Origin: Constrictibacter sp. MBR-5
GTDB lineage: Bacteria > Pseudomonadota > Alphaproteobacteria > JAJUGE01
DNA: 64,000 bases
Assembly: GCF_040549485.1 (NCBI RefSeq)
Contig: NZ_JBEPTK010000003.1
Coordinates: 248,001 to 312,000 of the forward strand
Direction: 5' to 3'
Shown here: positions 17,290 to 26,945 of the stretch, piece by piece
Layout: every line of letters starts with the position of its first letter
Numbering within the stretch: the stretch's first letter is position 1
Translations under genes and position numbers: made by a program
Notes under the pieces: model-generated
The model's database searches: none
Told to the model about the DNA's origin: nothing
Seen by the model: the letters and a program-made list of their open reading frames with translations, nothing else

Positions 17290-17589
17290 TCAGTCCCGCG
17301 GCGTCGGCAACGCGGGCATCGGCAGGGGACCAAAGGAGACCGCGAAGCCGTCCTGCGTGTGCCTGACGACGCTGCCGGTCGCCATCATGTCGGGTGCGAC
17401 GCTGACCAGCATGCCGGTGCCGAGCGGCGGCCGGATGTCGGCCAGCAGGCGCGCGCCGCTGGTCGACAGGTCGTTCAGGGCGACCGTGGTCCAGGGCGAG
17501 ACGGCCGCGCAGGCGGACGGCGCGGCGACCGGAAAGCGTTCGTGGCTGCGGCGGTCCGCGCTCCGCCGGGGGGAACTTCTGCGCGACAT
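17290..17589 (-). CDS. PilZ-domain protein, 99 aa
   Basis: Single PilZ domain, the receptor fold for cyclic di-GMP. The N-terminal Arg-rich segment contains RRSHERFP (the RxxxR half of the binding site) and the second motif appears as LNDLSTSGARL (D/N-x-S-x-S-G). The remainder (PPLGTGMLVSVAP, GSVVRHTQDGFAVSF) fits the beta-barrel. There is no attached domain, so it could act as an adaptor. It faces the MFS gene tail-to-tail with 17 bases between. A PAS-GGDEF-EAL protein elsewhere in the window provides a c-di-GMP link. Confidence 0.85.
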   Translation of the reverse strand: MSRRSSPRRSADRRSHERFPVAAPSACAAVSPWTTVALNDLSTSGARLLADIRPPLGTGMLVSVAPDMMATGSVVRHTQDGFAVSFGPLPMPALPTPRD

Positions 17590-17769
17590 GATGCTGACTC
17601 CAGGGTCCGGATCCTATTCTGACCCGGAGTCGTTACCGAGCCGTCACGAAGCACGGTTTACCAATGGTATGCGTAGACGATCCGGCCGGCACGACTCTGG
17701 CAGGAACATGATTGGGCGGCGGCCCGGGCCGCGGGCCGCACGTCACGGGGTTGGTCTCGGAGGGCCTGA

Positions 17770-19176
17770 ATGGAAGCGCGCGAATACGACCTGCTGGTCA
17801 TCGGATCCGGCCCTGCCGGACAGCGGGCGGCCATCCAGGCGGCGAAACTGGACAAACACGTCGCCGTGGTCGAACGCCGGGCGGTCGTCGGCGGCGTCTG
17901 CATCAACACGGGCACCATCCCCAGCAAGACGCTACGCCAGGCGGCGATCGACCTGTCCGGCTATCACATGCGCAGCGTCTACGGCGCGTCCTACTCGGCC
18001 AAGCAGAAGATCACCATGCAGGATCTGCTGTTCCGCGCCGACCATGTGATCCGCAACGAGATCGACGTGACGCGCCACCAGCTCCTGCGCAACGGCGTGG
18101 AGCTGTTCCAGGCGGACGCATCCTTCGTCGATCCGCACACCGTCCGCCTGAAGAGCTTCGACCTGCACCAGGGCTACCGCGACGTCTCGGCGGACAAGAT
18201 CGTCATCGCGGTCGGCACCAGCACCGCGCGGGATCCGCACATCCCGTTCGACGGCCAGCACATCTTCACCAGCGACGACGTCCTGGAACTGCGCGACCTG
18301 CCGCGCACGCTGGCGGTCGTCGGCGCCGGCGTGATCGGCATCGAGTATGCGACGATCTTCGCGGCCCTCGGCGTGCGCGTGACGCTGGTCGACAAGCGCA
18401 AGCGCCTGCTGCCCTTTCTCGACGCCGAGATCGCCGACGCGCTCGCCTACCAGATGCGCGACAACCGGATGACGCTGCGGCTGGGCGAGGAGGTGAGCGG
18501 CATCGAGCCGTTCCACGACGAGCGCGGCGACCATGTCCGCATCCTGCTCGCCAGCGGCAAGCAGATCGTCACGCACAAGGCCCTCTACAGCATCGGGCGC
18601 ACCGGCGCGGTGGGGAGCCTGAACCTGGAGGCGGCGGGCGTCGCCACCGACGACCGCGGGCGCATCGCCACGGACGAGCACTACCGCACCGCGGCCGGCC
18701 ACATCTATGCGGTCGGCGACGTCATCGGCTTCCCCAGCCTCGCCTCGACCTCGATGGAGCAGGGCCGGCTGGCGGCGTGCCACGCGTTCGGCGTGGCCGC
18801 GGAGACCATGCCCGACCACTTCCCCTACGGCATCTACACGATCCCGGAAATCTCGACCGTCGGGCGGAACGAGGAGGAACTGACCCAGGCGGGCGTTCCC
18901 TACGAGGTCGGCAAGGCCTCCTACAAAGAGATCGCCCGCGGCCAGATCATCGGCGACGCCACCGGCCTGCTGAAGCTCCTCTTCCACCGCGAGACGCGCA
19001 AGCTGCTGGGCGTGATGATCATCGGCGCCGGCGCCTCCGAACTCGTCCATATCGGCCAGGCGGTTCTCGCCCTGGGCGGGACGATCGACTATTTCGTGCA
19101 GACGGTCTTCAACTACCCGACCCTCGCCGAGTGCTACAAGACGGCGGCGTTCGACGGCATCAACCGCATGGGCTGA
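17770..19176 (+). CDS. sthA: SthA, soluble (Si-specific) NAD(P)+ transhydrogenase, 468 aa
   Basis: FAD flavoprotein that interconverts NADPH/NAD+ and NADP+/NADH in the cytoplasm. FAD motif GSGPAG (12-17); the active-site segment CINTGTIPSKTLR (44-56) has a single cysteine with threonine replacing the second redox cysteine, the hallmark separating SthA from dihydrolipoamide dehydrogenase. The NAD(P)-binding motif VVGAGVIGIEYATIF and the FAD-binding IYAVGDVIGFP are present, and the C-terminal dimerisation domain is complete. Length 468 is normal. The next gene, an aldehyde dehydrogenase, follows by 87 bases on the same strand and may be co-transcribed. Confidence 0.95.
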   Translation: MEAREYDLLVIGSGPAGQRAAIQAAKLDKHVAVVERRAVVGGVCINTGTIPSKTLRQAAIDLSGYHMRSVYGASYSAKQKITMQDLLFRADHVIRNEIDVTRHQLLRNGVELFQADASFVDPHTVRLKSFDLHQGYRDVSADKIVIAVGTSTARDPHIPFDGQHIFTSDDVLELRDLPRTLAVVGAGVIGIEYATIFAALGVRVTLVDKRKRLLPFLDAEIADALAYQMRDNRMTLRLGEEVSGIEPFHDERGDHVRILLASGKQIVTHKALYSIGRTGAVGSLNLEAAGVATDDRGRIATDEHYRTAAGHIYAVGDVIGFPSLASTSMEQGRLAACHAFGVAAETMPDHFPYGIYTIPEISTVGRNEEELTQAGVPYEVGKASYKEIARGQIIGDATGLLKLLFHRETRKLLGVMIIGAGASELVHIGQAVLALGGTIDYFVQTVFNYPTLAECYKTAAFDGINRMG

Positions 19177-19263
19177 CCGTCGCCCCGCGGCCGGCACTTG
19201 CGCCTGCGGGCGTGTCGCGCGAAAACCCCGCTTTCCGCTATGTGAAACCGACGGGATCGAGCG

Positions 19264-20691
19264 ATGTACATCAATGGCGCGTGGGAACCGGCCGAGAGCG
19301 GCGCGACGTTTGCGGTGACGAACCCGGCCACGGGCGAGAAGCTGGCCGACGTGCCGGACGGCGGCCGGGCGGAAACGGTGCGTGCCATCGACGCGGCGCA
19401 CGCGGCGTTCCGCGGCTGGGCCGGCCTGACCGCCTATCAGCGCTCCGAGTTCCTCTACCGCGCCTGGACGCTGATGCTCGAGCGCAAGGAGCATCTGGCC
19501 CAGACGATGACGCGCGAGCAGGGCAAGCCCATCCGCGCCGCGCGCAACGAGGTGCAGTACGGCGCCGACTTCCTGCTCTGGTACGCCGAGGAGGCGAAGC
19601 GGGTCTATGGCGAGACCATTCCCGCGCCGCGCGGCGACCAGCGCTTCATCGTCCTGCGCCAGCCGGTCGGCGTGGTCGGGGCCGTCACGCCCTGGAACTA
19701 CCCGGTCTCGATGCTGACCCGGAAGATCGCTCCGGCGCTCGCCGCGGGCTGCACGATCGTGCTGAAGCCGGCGGAAGCCACGCCGATGTGCGCCATCGAG
19801 ATGTTCAAGGTCCTGCACGACGCCGGCATCCCGAAGGGCGTCGTCAACCTCGTCACCGCCAACGACCCGGCGCCGATCGGCGAGGAGTTCCTCTCCAACC
19901 GCAAGATCCGCAAGCTGACCTTCACCGGCTCGACCGAGGTGGGCAAGATGTTCGCCCGCGGTGCGGCCGATCAGATGAAGCGCGTCTCGCTCGAACTGGG
20001 CGGCCACGCGCCGTTCCTGGTGTTCGACGACGCCGACCCGGTGCACGCCGCCAAGGGGGCGGCGATGGTGAAGATGCTGAACACGGGCCAGGCCTGCATC
20101 AGCCCGAACCGGATGTTCGTGCAGCGCAGCGTCGTCGAGCCGTTTCTCGACGAACTGGTCTCGCGCGTCACGCGCATGCGTGCCGGCAACGGCATGGAAG
20201 ACGGCGTTGCGGTCGGACCGCTCGTCGACGACGGCGCCATCGAGAAGGTCGACCGCCAGGTCAAGGACGCGGTCGCCAAGGGCGCCAAGCTGCTGTGCGG
20301 CGGCCATCGCCTGATGGACAACGGCCTCGACCGCGGCACCTTCTATGCCCCGACCGTGCTCGCCGACGTGCGGCCGGACATGCTGATCTACCGGGAGGAG
20401 ACGTTCGGCCCGGTCGCTCCGGTCATCGCCTTCGACAAGGAGGAGGAGGCGCTGGAGATGGCCAACGACACCCATTACGGCCTCGCCTCCTACGTCTATA
20501 CGCAGAACCTCGCCCGCGGCATGCGCATCTTCGAGGGCCTCGACTTCGGCATCGTCGGCATCAACGACATCAACCCGACCGCTGCGGCCGCACCCTTCGG
20601 CGGCTCCAAGCAGAGCGGCCTCGGCCGCGAGGGCGGCCACGAGGGCATCGGCGAATATCTCGAGACGAAGCTCGGCGGCTTCTCCGTCTGA
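19264..20691 (+). CDS. NAD(P)-dependent aldehyde dehydrogenase, succinate-semialdehyde dehydrogenase-like, 475 aa
   Basis: Cytoplasmic ALDH-superfamily enzyme. Key residues are visible: N145 in VTPWNYP, E244 in SLELGG, catalytic C278 in NTGQACISPNR, and E400-type motif EETFGPVAP. The opening MYINGAWEPAESG and EQGKPI resemble succinate-semialdehyde and related medium-chain aldehyde dehydrogenases (GabD group), but substrate specificity is not settled by sequence. It is complete. Its 3' end faces an acyl-CoA dehydrogenase gene with a strong hairpin between them. Confidence 0.9.
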   Translation: MYINGAWEPAESGATFAVTNPATGEKLADVPDGGRAETVRAIDAAHAAFRGWAGLTAYQRSEFLYRAWTLMLERKEHLAQTMTREQGKPIRAARNEVQYGADFLLWYAEEAKRVYGETIPAPRGDQRFIVLRQPVGVVGAVTPWNYPVSMLTRKIAPALAAGCTIVLKPAEATPMCAIEMFKVLHDAGIPKGVVNLVTANDPAPIGEEFLSNRKIRKLTFTGSTEVGKMFARGAADQMKRVSLELGGHAPFLVFDDADPVHAAKGAAMVKMLNTGQACISPNRMFVQRSVVEPFLDELVSRVTRMRAGNGMEDGVAVGPLVDDGAIEKVDRQVKDAVAKGAKLLCGGHRLMDNGLDRGTFYAPTVLADVRPDMLIYREETFGPVAPVIAFDKEEEALEMANDTHYGLASYVYTQNLARGMRIFEGLDFGIVGINDINPTAAAAPFGGSKQSGLGREGGHEGIGEYLETKLGGFSV

Positions 20692-20696
20692 CGATC

Positions 20697-20724
20697 TTCC
20701 CGGCCGGCTCCCGCCGGCCGGGAA
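20697..20724. terminator. Perfect hairpin between convergent genes
   Basis: TTCCCGGCCGGC-TCCC-GCCGGCCGGGAA is a perfect 12-bp stem with a 4-base loop, six bases after the aldehyde dehydrogenase stop and nine bases before the acyl-CoA dehydrogenase stop on the other strand. There is no long T-run, but the position and stability fit a bidirectional terminator or mRNA-end stabiliser. Confidence 0.55.
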
Positions 20725-20732
20725 TCGCCCCC

Positions 20733-22523
20733 CTACGCGGCGAGCAGCGTGTGGGCCCGGTCGAGTCCCACAGGGTCCGTGCCGAGTAAGGCGTCGACTA
20801 TCGCCGCGTCGCTCGCCCGCCCCGCCAGCGGGTCTTCCGGGCGGAGCCGGTGGTCGATGACCATCCTCGCGAGCAGCAGCCGCCGTGCGTCGCCGCCCTC
20901 GGCACCCAGCGCCGCGCCTTCCGACGCGAGGAGCGTGGCGGAGGCCACGTTGTAGAGGGCGCTCGAGGCGGTCCGCATGAGCGGCTCGTCGCCGTCGCGG
21001 GCGGTCTTCTCGGCGAAGGCGACCGCCCTGTCGACCAGTCCGGAGAGTTCGCCGCGGAACTGCCCGGGGAGCGCCCGCGCGCCGTCCAGCGTCTCCTGCA
21101 GGGCGTCGCCGAGGTCCTCGTGGGCACCGGCCTTGCCCACGGCGCGGGTGACGATGTCGAGCGCGTTGATGTTGGACGTGCCCTCCCAGAGCACGCCGAT
21201 ATGCGCGTCCCGCACCAGCCGTGCGGCGACCCAGTCCTCGATGTAGCCGTTGCCGCCGCGCACTTCCATCGCACCCGTGGCCACGGCGATGTTGTCCCGG
21301 GCGGTGCGGTACTTGAGCAGCGGCGTCAGGATCCGTGTGAGCCGTTCGGCGCGGGGATCGCCCGCTTCCGCCCGCTCGAGCTGGACCGCGATGTGGAGGA
21401 TCACCGACAGCGCCTGCTCCGTCGGCACCATCAGCTTCATCAGCTGCCGGCGCAGCAGCGGCTTGTCGATGATCGCGCCGCCGAACGCGTGGCGGGCGCG
21501 GGCGACGACCATCGCCTCGTTCAGGCAGCGGCGCATCATGCCGGCGGCGCGCACCCCGTGCGACAGGCGCGACATGTTGACCTGATCCATCATCTGCTTG
21601 AGGCCGCGGTTGGCGTGCGGCCCGACCTCTCCGATCGGATAGGCCACGGCGCCTTCGAACACGATCTCGCCCGACGCCATGGAGCGCGTGCCGAGCTTCT
21701 CCTTCAGGCGGACGATCCGGTAGGCGTTGCGGGCGCCGTCGTCGAGCCGGCGCGGCAGCACGAACAGCCCGAGCCCGCCGCTGCCGGACGGCGCACCCTG
21801 CGGCCGTGCCAACAGCATCGCCACGTCGGCGTCGGCGCAGGAACAGAACCACTTGTCGCCGTAGAGGCGCCATTCGCCGTCTTCGAACCTGGCTTCCAGC
21901 TCCGCCTCGCCGACGTCCGAGCCGCCGCTCTTCTCGGTCATGAACTGGGCGCCCATGAGGATTTCGCCCTGGGTCTGGCTGGTCATCCCGGGAAGGAAGC
22001 GCCGCTTCAGCGCCTCGTCGCCGTGCCGCTCGATCAGCAGCGCCGAGGTCTCGGTGGCGGAGATCGGGCACATCAGGCCGAACTCCGACTGCACGAACAG
22101 ATATTGGAAGATGTATTTGCCGACGGGCGGGACGCGATCGTTCCAGCCCAGCACGCCGGTCCGGCGCGACATGCAGTGGATGCCGAACTCGCTCAGCGCG
22201 ATCCGCTCCATCTCGTGATAGGCCGGATGGAACTCCACCGCGTCCTCGTCGCGGCCGAAGGCGTCGCGGACCCGAAGGGTCGGCGCGTGCCGGTCGCAGA
22301 TGCGCGCCAGTTCGTCGAGCCGCCCGCCGGCGATGCGGCCGAGGCGGCGATAATGCGGCAGCATGTGCGCATGGAGATCGGCCGGCATGTAGAGAGGCAT
22401 CAGGCTCCGCAGGCTGGTGTCGATCTCGAAGAAGTCGAGGCCGTGGCAATCGGGAGCCAACCTGTCGCTGTTCGTCGGCCGGTGCGCGACCGGTCCGGGG
22501 GTGAGCCTGCGTGTGACGACCAT
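20733..22523 (-). CDS. Acyl-CoA dehydrogenase family protein, AidB-like, 596 aa
   Basis: FAD-dependent acyl-CoA dehydrogenase fold with the AidB-type arrangement: a long N-terminal region (DCHGLDFFEID, RRLGRIAGGRLDELA), then CPISATETSALLIERHG, GAQFMTEKSGGSDVG, the flavin/adenine segment KWFCSCADADVAMLLARP, and the C-terminal RGGNGYIEDWVAARLVRDAHIGVLWEGTSNI. AidB homologues are linked to alkylation-damage response or acyl-CoA oxidation; the true substrate is unknown. The ATG at 22523 is preferred because GAGGGA precedes it; the frame opens further to 22622. It is divergent from a LysR regulator that may control it. Confidence 0.88.
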   Translation of the reverse strand: MVVTRRLTPGPVAHRPTNSDRLAPDCHGLDFFEIDTSLRSLMPLYMPADLHAHMLPHYRRLGRIAGGRLDELARICDRHAPTLRVRDAFGRDEDAVEFHPAYHEMERIALSEFGIHCMSRRTGVLGWNDRVPPVGKYIFQYLFVQSEFGLMCPISATETSALLIERHGDEALKRRFLPGMTSQTQGEILMGAQFMTEKSGGSDVGEAELEARFEDGEWRLYGDKWFCSCADADVAMLLARPQGAPSGSGGLGLFVLPRRLDDGARNAYRIVRLKEKLGTRSMASGEIVFEGAVAYPIGEVGPHANRGLKQMMDQVNMSRLSHGVRAAGMMRRCLNEAMVVARARHAFGGAIIDKPLLRRQLMKLMVPTEQALSVILHIAVQLERAEAGDPRAERLTRILTPLLKYRTARDNIAVATGAMEVRGGNGYIEDWVAARLVRDAHIGVLWEGTSNINALDIVTRAVGKAGAHEDLGDALQETLDGARALPGQFRGELSGLVDRAVAFAEKTARDGDEPLMRTASSALYNVASATLLASEGAALGAEGGDARRLLLARMVIDHRLRPEDPLAGRASDAAIVDALLGTDPVGLDRAHTLLAA

Positions 22524-22573
22524 GTCGACGGTCCCTCGGTTCGTTTCCGTACCAGGAAGATCCCGCCGCGGCG

Positions 22574-22623
22574 TTGACGGCGCAAACGACTTTGCCGGAT
22601 ACAGTGTGTGAGTGTTGCGCAAC
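22574..22623 (+). promoter_or_regulatory. Putative promoter and palindromic operator between the acyl-CoA dehydrogenase and LysR genes
   Basis: TTGACG (22574-22579) followed after 18 bases by GATACA is a plausible promoter for the LysR gene. Just downstream, the perfect 10-base palindrome GTTGCGCAAC (22614-22623) lies immediately before the LysR coding region. LysR proteins bind T-N11-A-type dyads in such divergent regions, so this is a candidate site, but it is short and not proven. Confidence 0.35.
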
Positions 22624-22637
22624 CAAGGCGCCCCTGC

Positions 22638-23543
22638 ATGCCGCGGATACCCTCGACCATGTCACTCAGCGTGTTCGAGGCGGCCGCACGGAACCTGAGC
22701 TTCTCCAAGGCCGCCGAGGAGCTGAACCTGACTCCGGGGGCGGTGAGCCGGCAGATCCAGTCGCTGGAGACGGCGCTGGATGTGAAGCTGTTCGAACGGA
22801 GCCATAAGCGCGTCTCCCTCACCGATGCCGGCCGGTCCTACCGCGACGCGATCCGCCTGCCGCTGGCGGAGCTGGCTGCCGCGACGGAGCGGATACGCGG
22901 GCGCGGCGACAACGCCGTCGTCTCGGTCGTCGCCTATCCGACCTTCGCGATCCGCTGGTTCATTCCGCGGTGGGGCCGCTTCTACGACCGGCACCCTCAG
23001 GTCGACCTGCAGCTGACCACCTCGCTCGACCCGGTGGATTTCCTGCGCGGCAGGCCGGATATCGCCATCTGCGTGCCGCCCCTCGGCGAAGCGCCGGCCG
23101 GGCTGGTGGGTGAGAAGCTGATCGAGGTGGACCTGATCCCGGTCGCGGCGCCGGACGTGGCCGTGCGCCTGCACAGACCCGACGATCTCGCCCAGGCCAC
23201 CCTGCTGCACGGGGCTCCGCGACCGCGCGACTGGGAGCGGTGGCTGTCGACGGCAGGCTTGGGGGCGGCCGTGGCGTCGATCGATCCCACCCGGGGACTT
23301 CGCTTCGAAAGCCTGAACCTGGCGATTCAGGCGGCGATCGAAGGCTTGGGCGTGGCGATCGCGATCGAGGCCCTGGTGCGCGAAGACCTGGCCTCCGGCC
23401 GTCTGGTCGAACCTTTCGGGATCGTCCGCCGCTCTCGCCGGCCGATCCACATGATGTACCCCGAGGGCAACGCGGAGAAGCGCGCGTTCCGCATGGTCCG
23501 CGACTGGCTCCTGCGCGAAGCCGGCGCCGCGTCGACGAACTGA
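22638..23543 (+). CDS. LysR-family transcriptional regulator (GcvA-like), 301 aa
   Basis: N-terminal winged helix-turn-helix: SLSVFEAAARNLSFSKAAEELNLTPGAVSRQIQSLE, then the LTTR linker helix and an effector-binding domain (VSVVAYPTFAIRWFIPRWGRF, DIAICVPPLGEAP, VPVAAPDVA). The NLTPGAVSRQI recognition helix and WFIPR segment are typical of the GcvA subgroup. The ATG at 22638 gives MPRIPSTMSLSVF; a GTG ten codons upstream lies within the palindrome. It is divergent from the AidB-like acyl-CoA dehydrogenase, the usual arrangement for a LysR regulator and its target. Confidence 0.92.
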   Translation: MPRIPSTMSLSVFEAAARNLSFSKAAEELNLTPGAVSRQIQSLETALDVKLFERSHKRVSLTDAGRSYRDAIRLPLAELAAATERIRGRGDNAVVSVVAYPTFAIRWFIPRWGRFYDRHPQVDLQLTTSLDPVDFLRGRPDIAICVPPLGEAPAGLVGEKLIEVDLIPVAAPDVAVRLHRPDDLAQATLLHGAPRPRDWERWLSTAGLGAAVASIDPTRGLRFESLNLAIQAAIEGLGVAIAIEALVREDLASGRLVEPFGIVRRSRRPIHMMYPEGNAEKRAFRMVRDWLLREAGAASTN

Positions 23544-23555
23544 GAGCGCAAAAGA

Positions 23556-23586
23556 ATCGGCCCCGGGACAGGATCCCGGGGCCGAT
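23556..23586 (-). terminator. Rho-independent terminator of the chemoreceptor gene
   Basis: A perfect 13-bp stem (ATCGGCCCCGGGA / TCCCGGGGCCGAT) with a 5-base loop lies 27 bases beyond the chemoreceptor stop. Read on the minus strand it is followed by TTCTTTTG, a T-rich tail. It also lies 12 bases after the LysR stop on the plus strand and may serve both. Confidence 0.72.
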
Positions 23587-23613
23587 CGTCGACCGATGGA
23601 CTGTGCTCGCGGA

Positions 23614-25851
23614 TCAGGCCGCGCGCACCCGCCCGATGAACTGCTCCACCTCGGTGCGGAGCTTTTCGCACTCGCCGGCGAGACTGCCGGCCGCGTCGAC
23701 CACTTCGGAGGCCGCGGCACCCGTGCGCTCGGTGGCGCCGGTGACGCCGGTGATGTGCGACGACACCTCCTGCGTGCCCATCGCCGCCTGCTGCACATTG
23801 CGGGCGATCTCCTGGGTCGCCGCGCCCTGCTCCTCGACCGCCGCCGCGATGCCGGACGCGATCTCGTCGACATTGGCGATCGTGCGGCCGATCGCGGCGA
23901 TGGCGTCCACGGCCTTGGTGGTCGAGCCCTGGATCGCCGTGATCTGCGCCGCGATCTGCTCGGTCGCCTTGGCGGTCTGGTTCGCGAGGCCCTTGACCTC
24001 GCTCGCCACCACCGCGAAGCCCTTGCCGGCCTCTCCGGCCCGGGCCGCCTCGATCGTCGCGTTCAGCGCCAGCAGGTTGGTCTGGCCGGCGATGTTGTTG
24101 ATGAAGTCGACGATCTCGCCGATCTTCTGCGCCGCCTCGGCGAGCGTGCGGATGATCGCGTCGGTGCGCTGTGCCTCTTCCACCGCCTGGCGGACGATGC
24201 GCGTCGACTGCGAGACCTGCGAGCCGATCTCCTCGATCGAGGTCGAGAGCTCTTCCGCCGCCGACGCCACCGTCTGCACGTTGCCGGAGGCGTTCGCCGA
24301 CGCCGCGGCCACTGCGTTCGCCTGCCCGTTGGTCTCGTCGGCGAGGGACGCCATGCCCTCCGCCGTGCCGCGCATGCCGCGGGCGGCGGTCAGCACCGTC
24401 TCGACGACGCCCTGGACGCTCTCCTCGAAGGCGGTGGCGAGGCGGTGCAGTTCGGCCCGCCGCTGCGCCGACGCCTCGCGGCGCTCCTCCTCGGCACGGG
24501 CACGGGTCTGTTCGACCTCGGCCGACGTGTCGCGGAACACGACCAGCGCCTGGGCCATGTCGGTGATCTCGTCGCTGCCGCCGCTCGGAATCGGCGCCTG
24601 CAGGTCGCCTGCCGCCACGGCCCGCATGCTGTCGGCGAGCGCGTTCAGGCGACGCGTCAGGTTGCGGCGGACGTACAGCCAGCCAATCAGGAACGCGGCG
24701 AGGATCGAGCCTGCCGCCATCGCGACCAGCCAGCTCTTGCCGGCGACGACCGCCTCGGCCGCGCTGGCGGAACCGTCGTCGGCCAGCGTGCGCGCGGCGG
24801 CCACGAGGCTCTGGACTTCCGCATCCAGTGCCGCCGCCGGCTCGCGCGTCGCCTGCAGCACGGCGGCCGCGTCGCTCGCCACCTGCAGTTCCTGGCCGCG
24901 CAGTGCGAACAGGCCGCCGCCGCCCTCGCCGAAGCCGACCAGCTGTTCGCCGACCTTGCGGGCGGCGTCCATGCCTTCCGCATCCTCGATCAGGACCATC
25001 CGATTGATGAAGGTGCGCTGTTCGGCATCGAAGCCGGCGGTCAGCCGCTTCAGCTCTTCCGGCGTCGCCGTGTGGGCTTCCATCAGATACTTGACCAGCG
25101 TGTCGGCTGCGGCGCGCAGCTCGTAGCTGGTCTGGTAGATCGGCAGCTGCAGATCGACGACGCTCGAAACCGCCGCCTGGATGCCCCCCGCGGCGCCGTC
25201 GTCGGCGCTGGTGCTGCTGGTGACGGCGCCGCCCAGGTCCATCGTGATGTTGTAGAAGGCGTCGTCCGCCACCTGGGTAATGGCGCTGCGGAACCGCTGC
25301 TGGATCTGGACGGCGGTGTTGGACACCTCCCGCCAGGCCTCGTTCAGCTGGATCTGCTTCGCCTGCAGCCGGTCGAGTTCCTTGATCTGTGTCTCGAGCG
25401 TGTCGAGATGCGTGCCGATGCGAGCGACCGCCTCGCCGTCGACGCCGGTCTCGGCCAGGCCCTCCAATTCCGCACGGGCCTCGTTCACACCCTCCTGGAC
25501 CGCCGCGACGGCGGCCTGGCGTTCTTCCTGCGTCGCCGTGGCCAGAACGCGCGGCGCGGCGCCGGTGATGGACGTCGCCTTCTCCGACAGCTGCAGCGAA
25601 GAGGTGATCGCCGGCAGGCTGTTGCGGGTCACGCTGTCGATCGTCGTCTCGATGCGGCCGAACGACCACCATGCGACACCCGACGCGACGACGGTGGTCG
25701 TCGCCACGCCGGCGAAGGCGAGCATGAGACGCGCGTTGATGCCGAATGCCCGCCTGCCCTGGCGCGCCGCGACGGCTCCCGTCGGGGCAACGTCATCCTT
25801 GGCCGGGGCTGACGACGCAGCCCCTTTCCTCTTCCTGAAGACCTTCAGCAT
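23614..25851 (-). CDS. Methyl-accepting chemotaxis protein, 745 aa
   Basis: Transmembrane chemoreceptor. After a basic cytoplasmic N-terminus, TM1 spans about 43-63 ([21 protein letters not shown]); a roughly 310-residue periplasmic region, largely helical and rich in Ala/Glu, ends at TM2 ([21 protein letters not shown], near 380-400). A HAMP linker ([28 protein letters not shown]) leads to the signalling domain with the conserved hairpin tip [41 protein letters not shown]. The C-terminus lacks a CheR-tethering pentapeptide. The periplasmic domain is not of an obvious named type, so the ligand is unknown. A strong terminator follows. Confidence 0.93.
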   Translation of the reverse strand: MLKVFRKRKGAASSAPAKDDVAPTGAVAARQGRRAFGINARLMLAFAGVATTTVVASGVAWWSFGRIETTIDSVTRNSLPAITSSLQLSEKATSITGAAPRVLATATQEERQAAVAAVQEGVNEARAELEGLAETGVDGEAVARIGTHLDTLETQIKELDRLQAKQIQLNEAWREVSNTAVQIQQRFRSAITQVADDAFYNITMDLGGAVTSSTSADDGAAGGIQAAVSSVVDLQLPIYQTSYELRAAADTLVKYLMEAHTATPEELKRLTAGFDAEQRTFINRMVLIEDAEGMDAARKVGEQLVGFGEGGGGLFALRGQELQVASDAAAVLQATREPAAALDAEVQSLVAAARTLADDGSASAAEAVVAGKSWLVAMAAGSILAAFLIGWLYVRRNLTRRLNALADSMRAVAAGDLQAPIPSGGSDEITDMAQALVVFRDTSAEVEQTRARAEEERREASAQRRAELHRLATAFEESVQGVVETVLTAARGMRGTAEGMASLADETNGQANAVAAASANASGNVQTVASAAEELSTSIEEIGSQVSQSTRIVRQAVEEAQRTDAIIRTLAEAAQKIGEIVDFINNIAGQTNLLALNATIEAARAGEAGKGFAVVASEVKGLANQTAKATEQIAAQITAIQGSTTKAVDAIAAIGRTIANVDEIASGIAAAVEEQGAATQEIARNVQQAAMGTQEVSSHITGVTGATERTGAAASEVVDAAGSLAGECEKLRTEVEQFIGRVRAA

Positions 25852-25999
25852 CGTTCCGCCTCACGCTCGCATTGTCCGGCGTCCGGAGCCACCGAGCCTC
25901 GCGCTCGGGTGGGCGGCCGGGTCAAAATCTCGTGATACGGTACCGGAGAGGAGTAAAACGCGTCTTAAGCCTTCGCGGAACTTTCGACGCGGAAGTCGC

Positions 26000-26863
26000 T
26001 CAGTGCGATTCGCGCTGGCGGAAGGGATGCGCCGGGTAGACGCCGAGGATGCGCACCTCGCGCGAGAAGAAGTCGAGTTCCTCGAGTGCGAGCCGCACGT
26101 TCGGATGGTCCGGATGGCCCTCGACGTCGGCATAGAACTGCGTGGCGGAGAATTCGCCGCCGACCATGTAGCTCTCCAGCTTGGTCATGTTCACGCCGTT
26201 CGTCGCGAACCCGCCCATGGCCTTGTAGAGAGCGGCCGGCACGTTCCGCACGCGAAACACGAAGGTCGTGATCAGGCGCCCGCTCTTCGGATCCGGGACC
26301 CGCGGTTCGCGCGACAGCACGATCATACGGGTCGTATTGTGCTTCTCGTCCTCGATATCCGGCTTCAGCACGTCGAGGTCGTAGATCTCGCCGGCGAGCG
26401 ACGAGGCGATCGCGGCCTCCTCCGGATCGCCGCGCCGCGCCACGTAGGCGGCGGCACCCGCGGTGTCGGGATAGGTCACCGGCTGCAGCCCCAGCGCGCG
26501 CAACGACCGGCGGCATTGCGACAGCGCCTGGACATGGCTGTACACCCGCTTGACCGAGGACAGGGCGGTGCCGCGGGGCGCCAGCAGCTGATGCTGCACC
26601 CGCTGGAAATGCTCGCCGACGATATGCAGCCCGGTTTCCGGGAGGAGCTGGTGGATGTCCGCCACCCGACCGGCGACCGAATTCTCGATCGGGATCATGC
26701 CGATCGCCGCGCGACCCTCCTCGACGGCGGCGAACGCCTGCTCGAACGAGGCGCAGGGCAGGGTCGTCATGTCCGGATAGGCCGCCCGGCATGCGAGGTC
26801 GGAATACGCCCCGGGTTCGCCCTGGAAGGCGATCGTGCGCGCGGGGTCGACGTCTCGGGTCAT
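26000..26863 (-). CDS. pheA: Prephenate dehydratase, 287 aa
   Basis: Converts prephenate to phenylpyruvate in phenylalanine synthesis. The catalytic region starts IAFQGEPGAYSDLACRAAYP, contains PIENSVAGRVADIHQLL and the substrate-contact motif HNTTRMIVL (usual form NxTRF). The C-terminal ACT domain carries GVNMTKLESYMVGG, equivalent to the ESRP phenylalanine-binding motif, so feedback inhibition by phenylalanine is expected. There is no chorismate mutase fusion. The ATG at 26863 is preceded by a short gap to kdsB on the same strand. Confidence 0.95.
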   Translation of the reverse strand: MTRDVDPARTIAFQGEPGAYSDLACRAAYPDMTTLPCASFEQAFAAVEEGRAAIGMIPIENSVAGRVADIHQLLPETGLHIVGEHFQRVQHQLLAPRGTALSSVKRVYSHVQALSQCRRSLRALGLQPVTYPDTAGAAAYVARRGDPEEAAIASSLAGEIYDLDVLKPDIEDEKHNTTRMIVLSREPRVPDPKSGRLITTFVFRVRNVPAALYKAMGGFATNGVNMTKLESYMVGGEFSATQFYADVEGHPDHPNVRLALEELDFFSREVRILGVYPAHPFRQRESH

Positions 26864-26945
26864 GGGCCGCCTCGGTGTCGGTCGAACCGGTTATTGCCGC
26901 GATCCCGCGCGGCCGGTCAAGCATGGCGGGGTGAATGCGGGCGGG

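Noticed and set aside
17932-22665. A minus-strand frame open for 1577 codons
   Set aside because: It is antisense to sthA and the aldehyde dehydrogenase and shifts into the acyl-CoA dehydrogenase region in the wrong frame. GC-rich codon bias keeps such frames open; the translation shows no family motifs.
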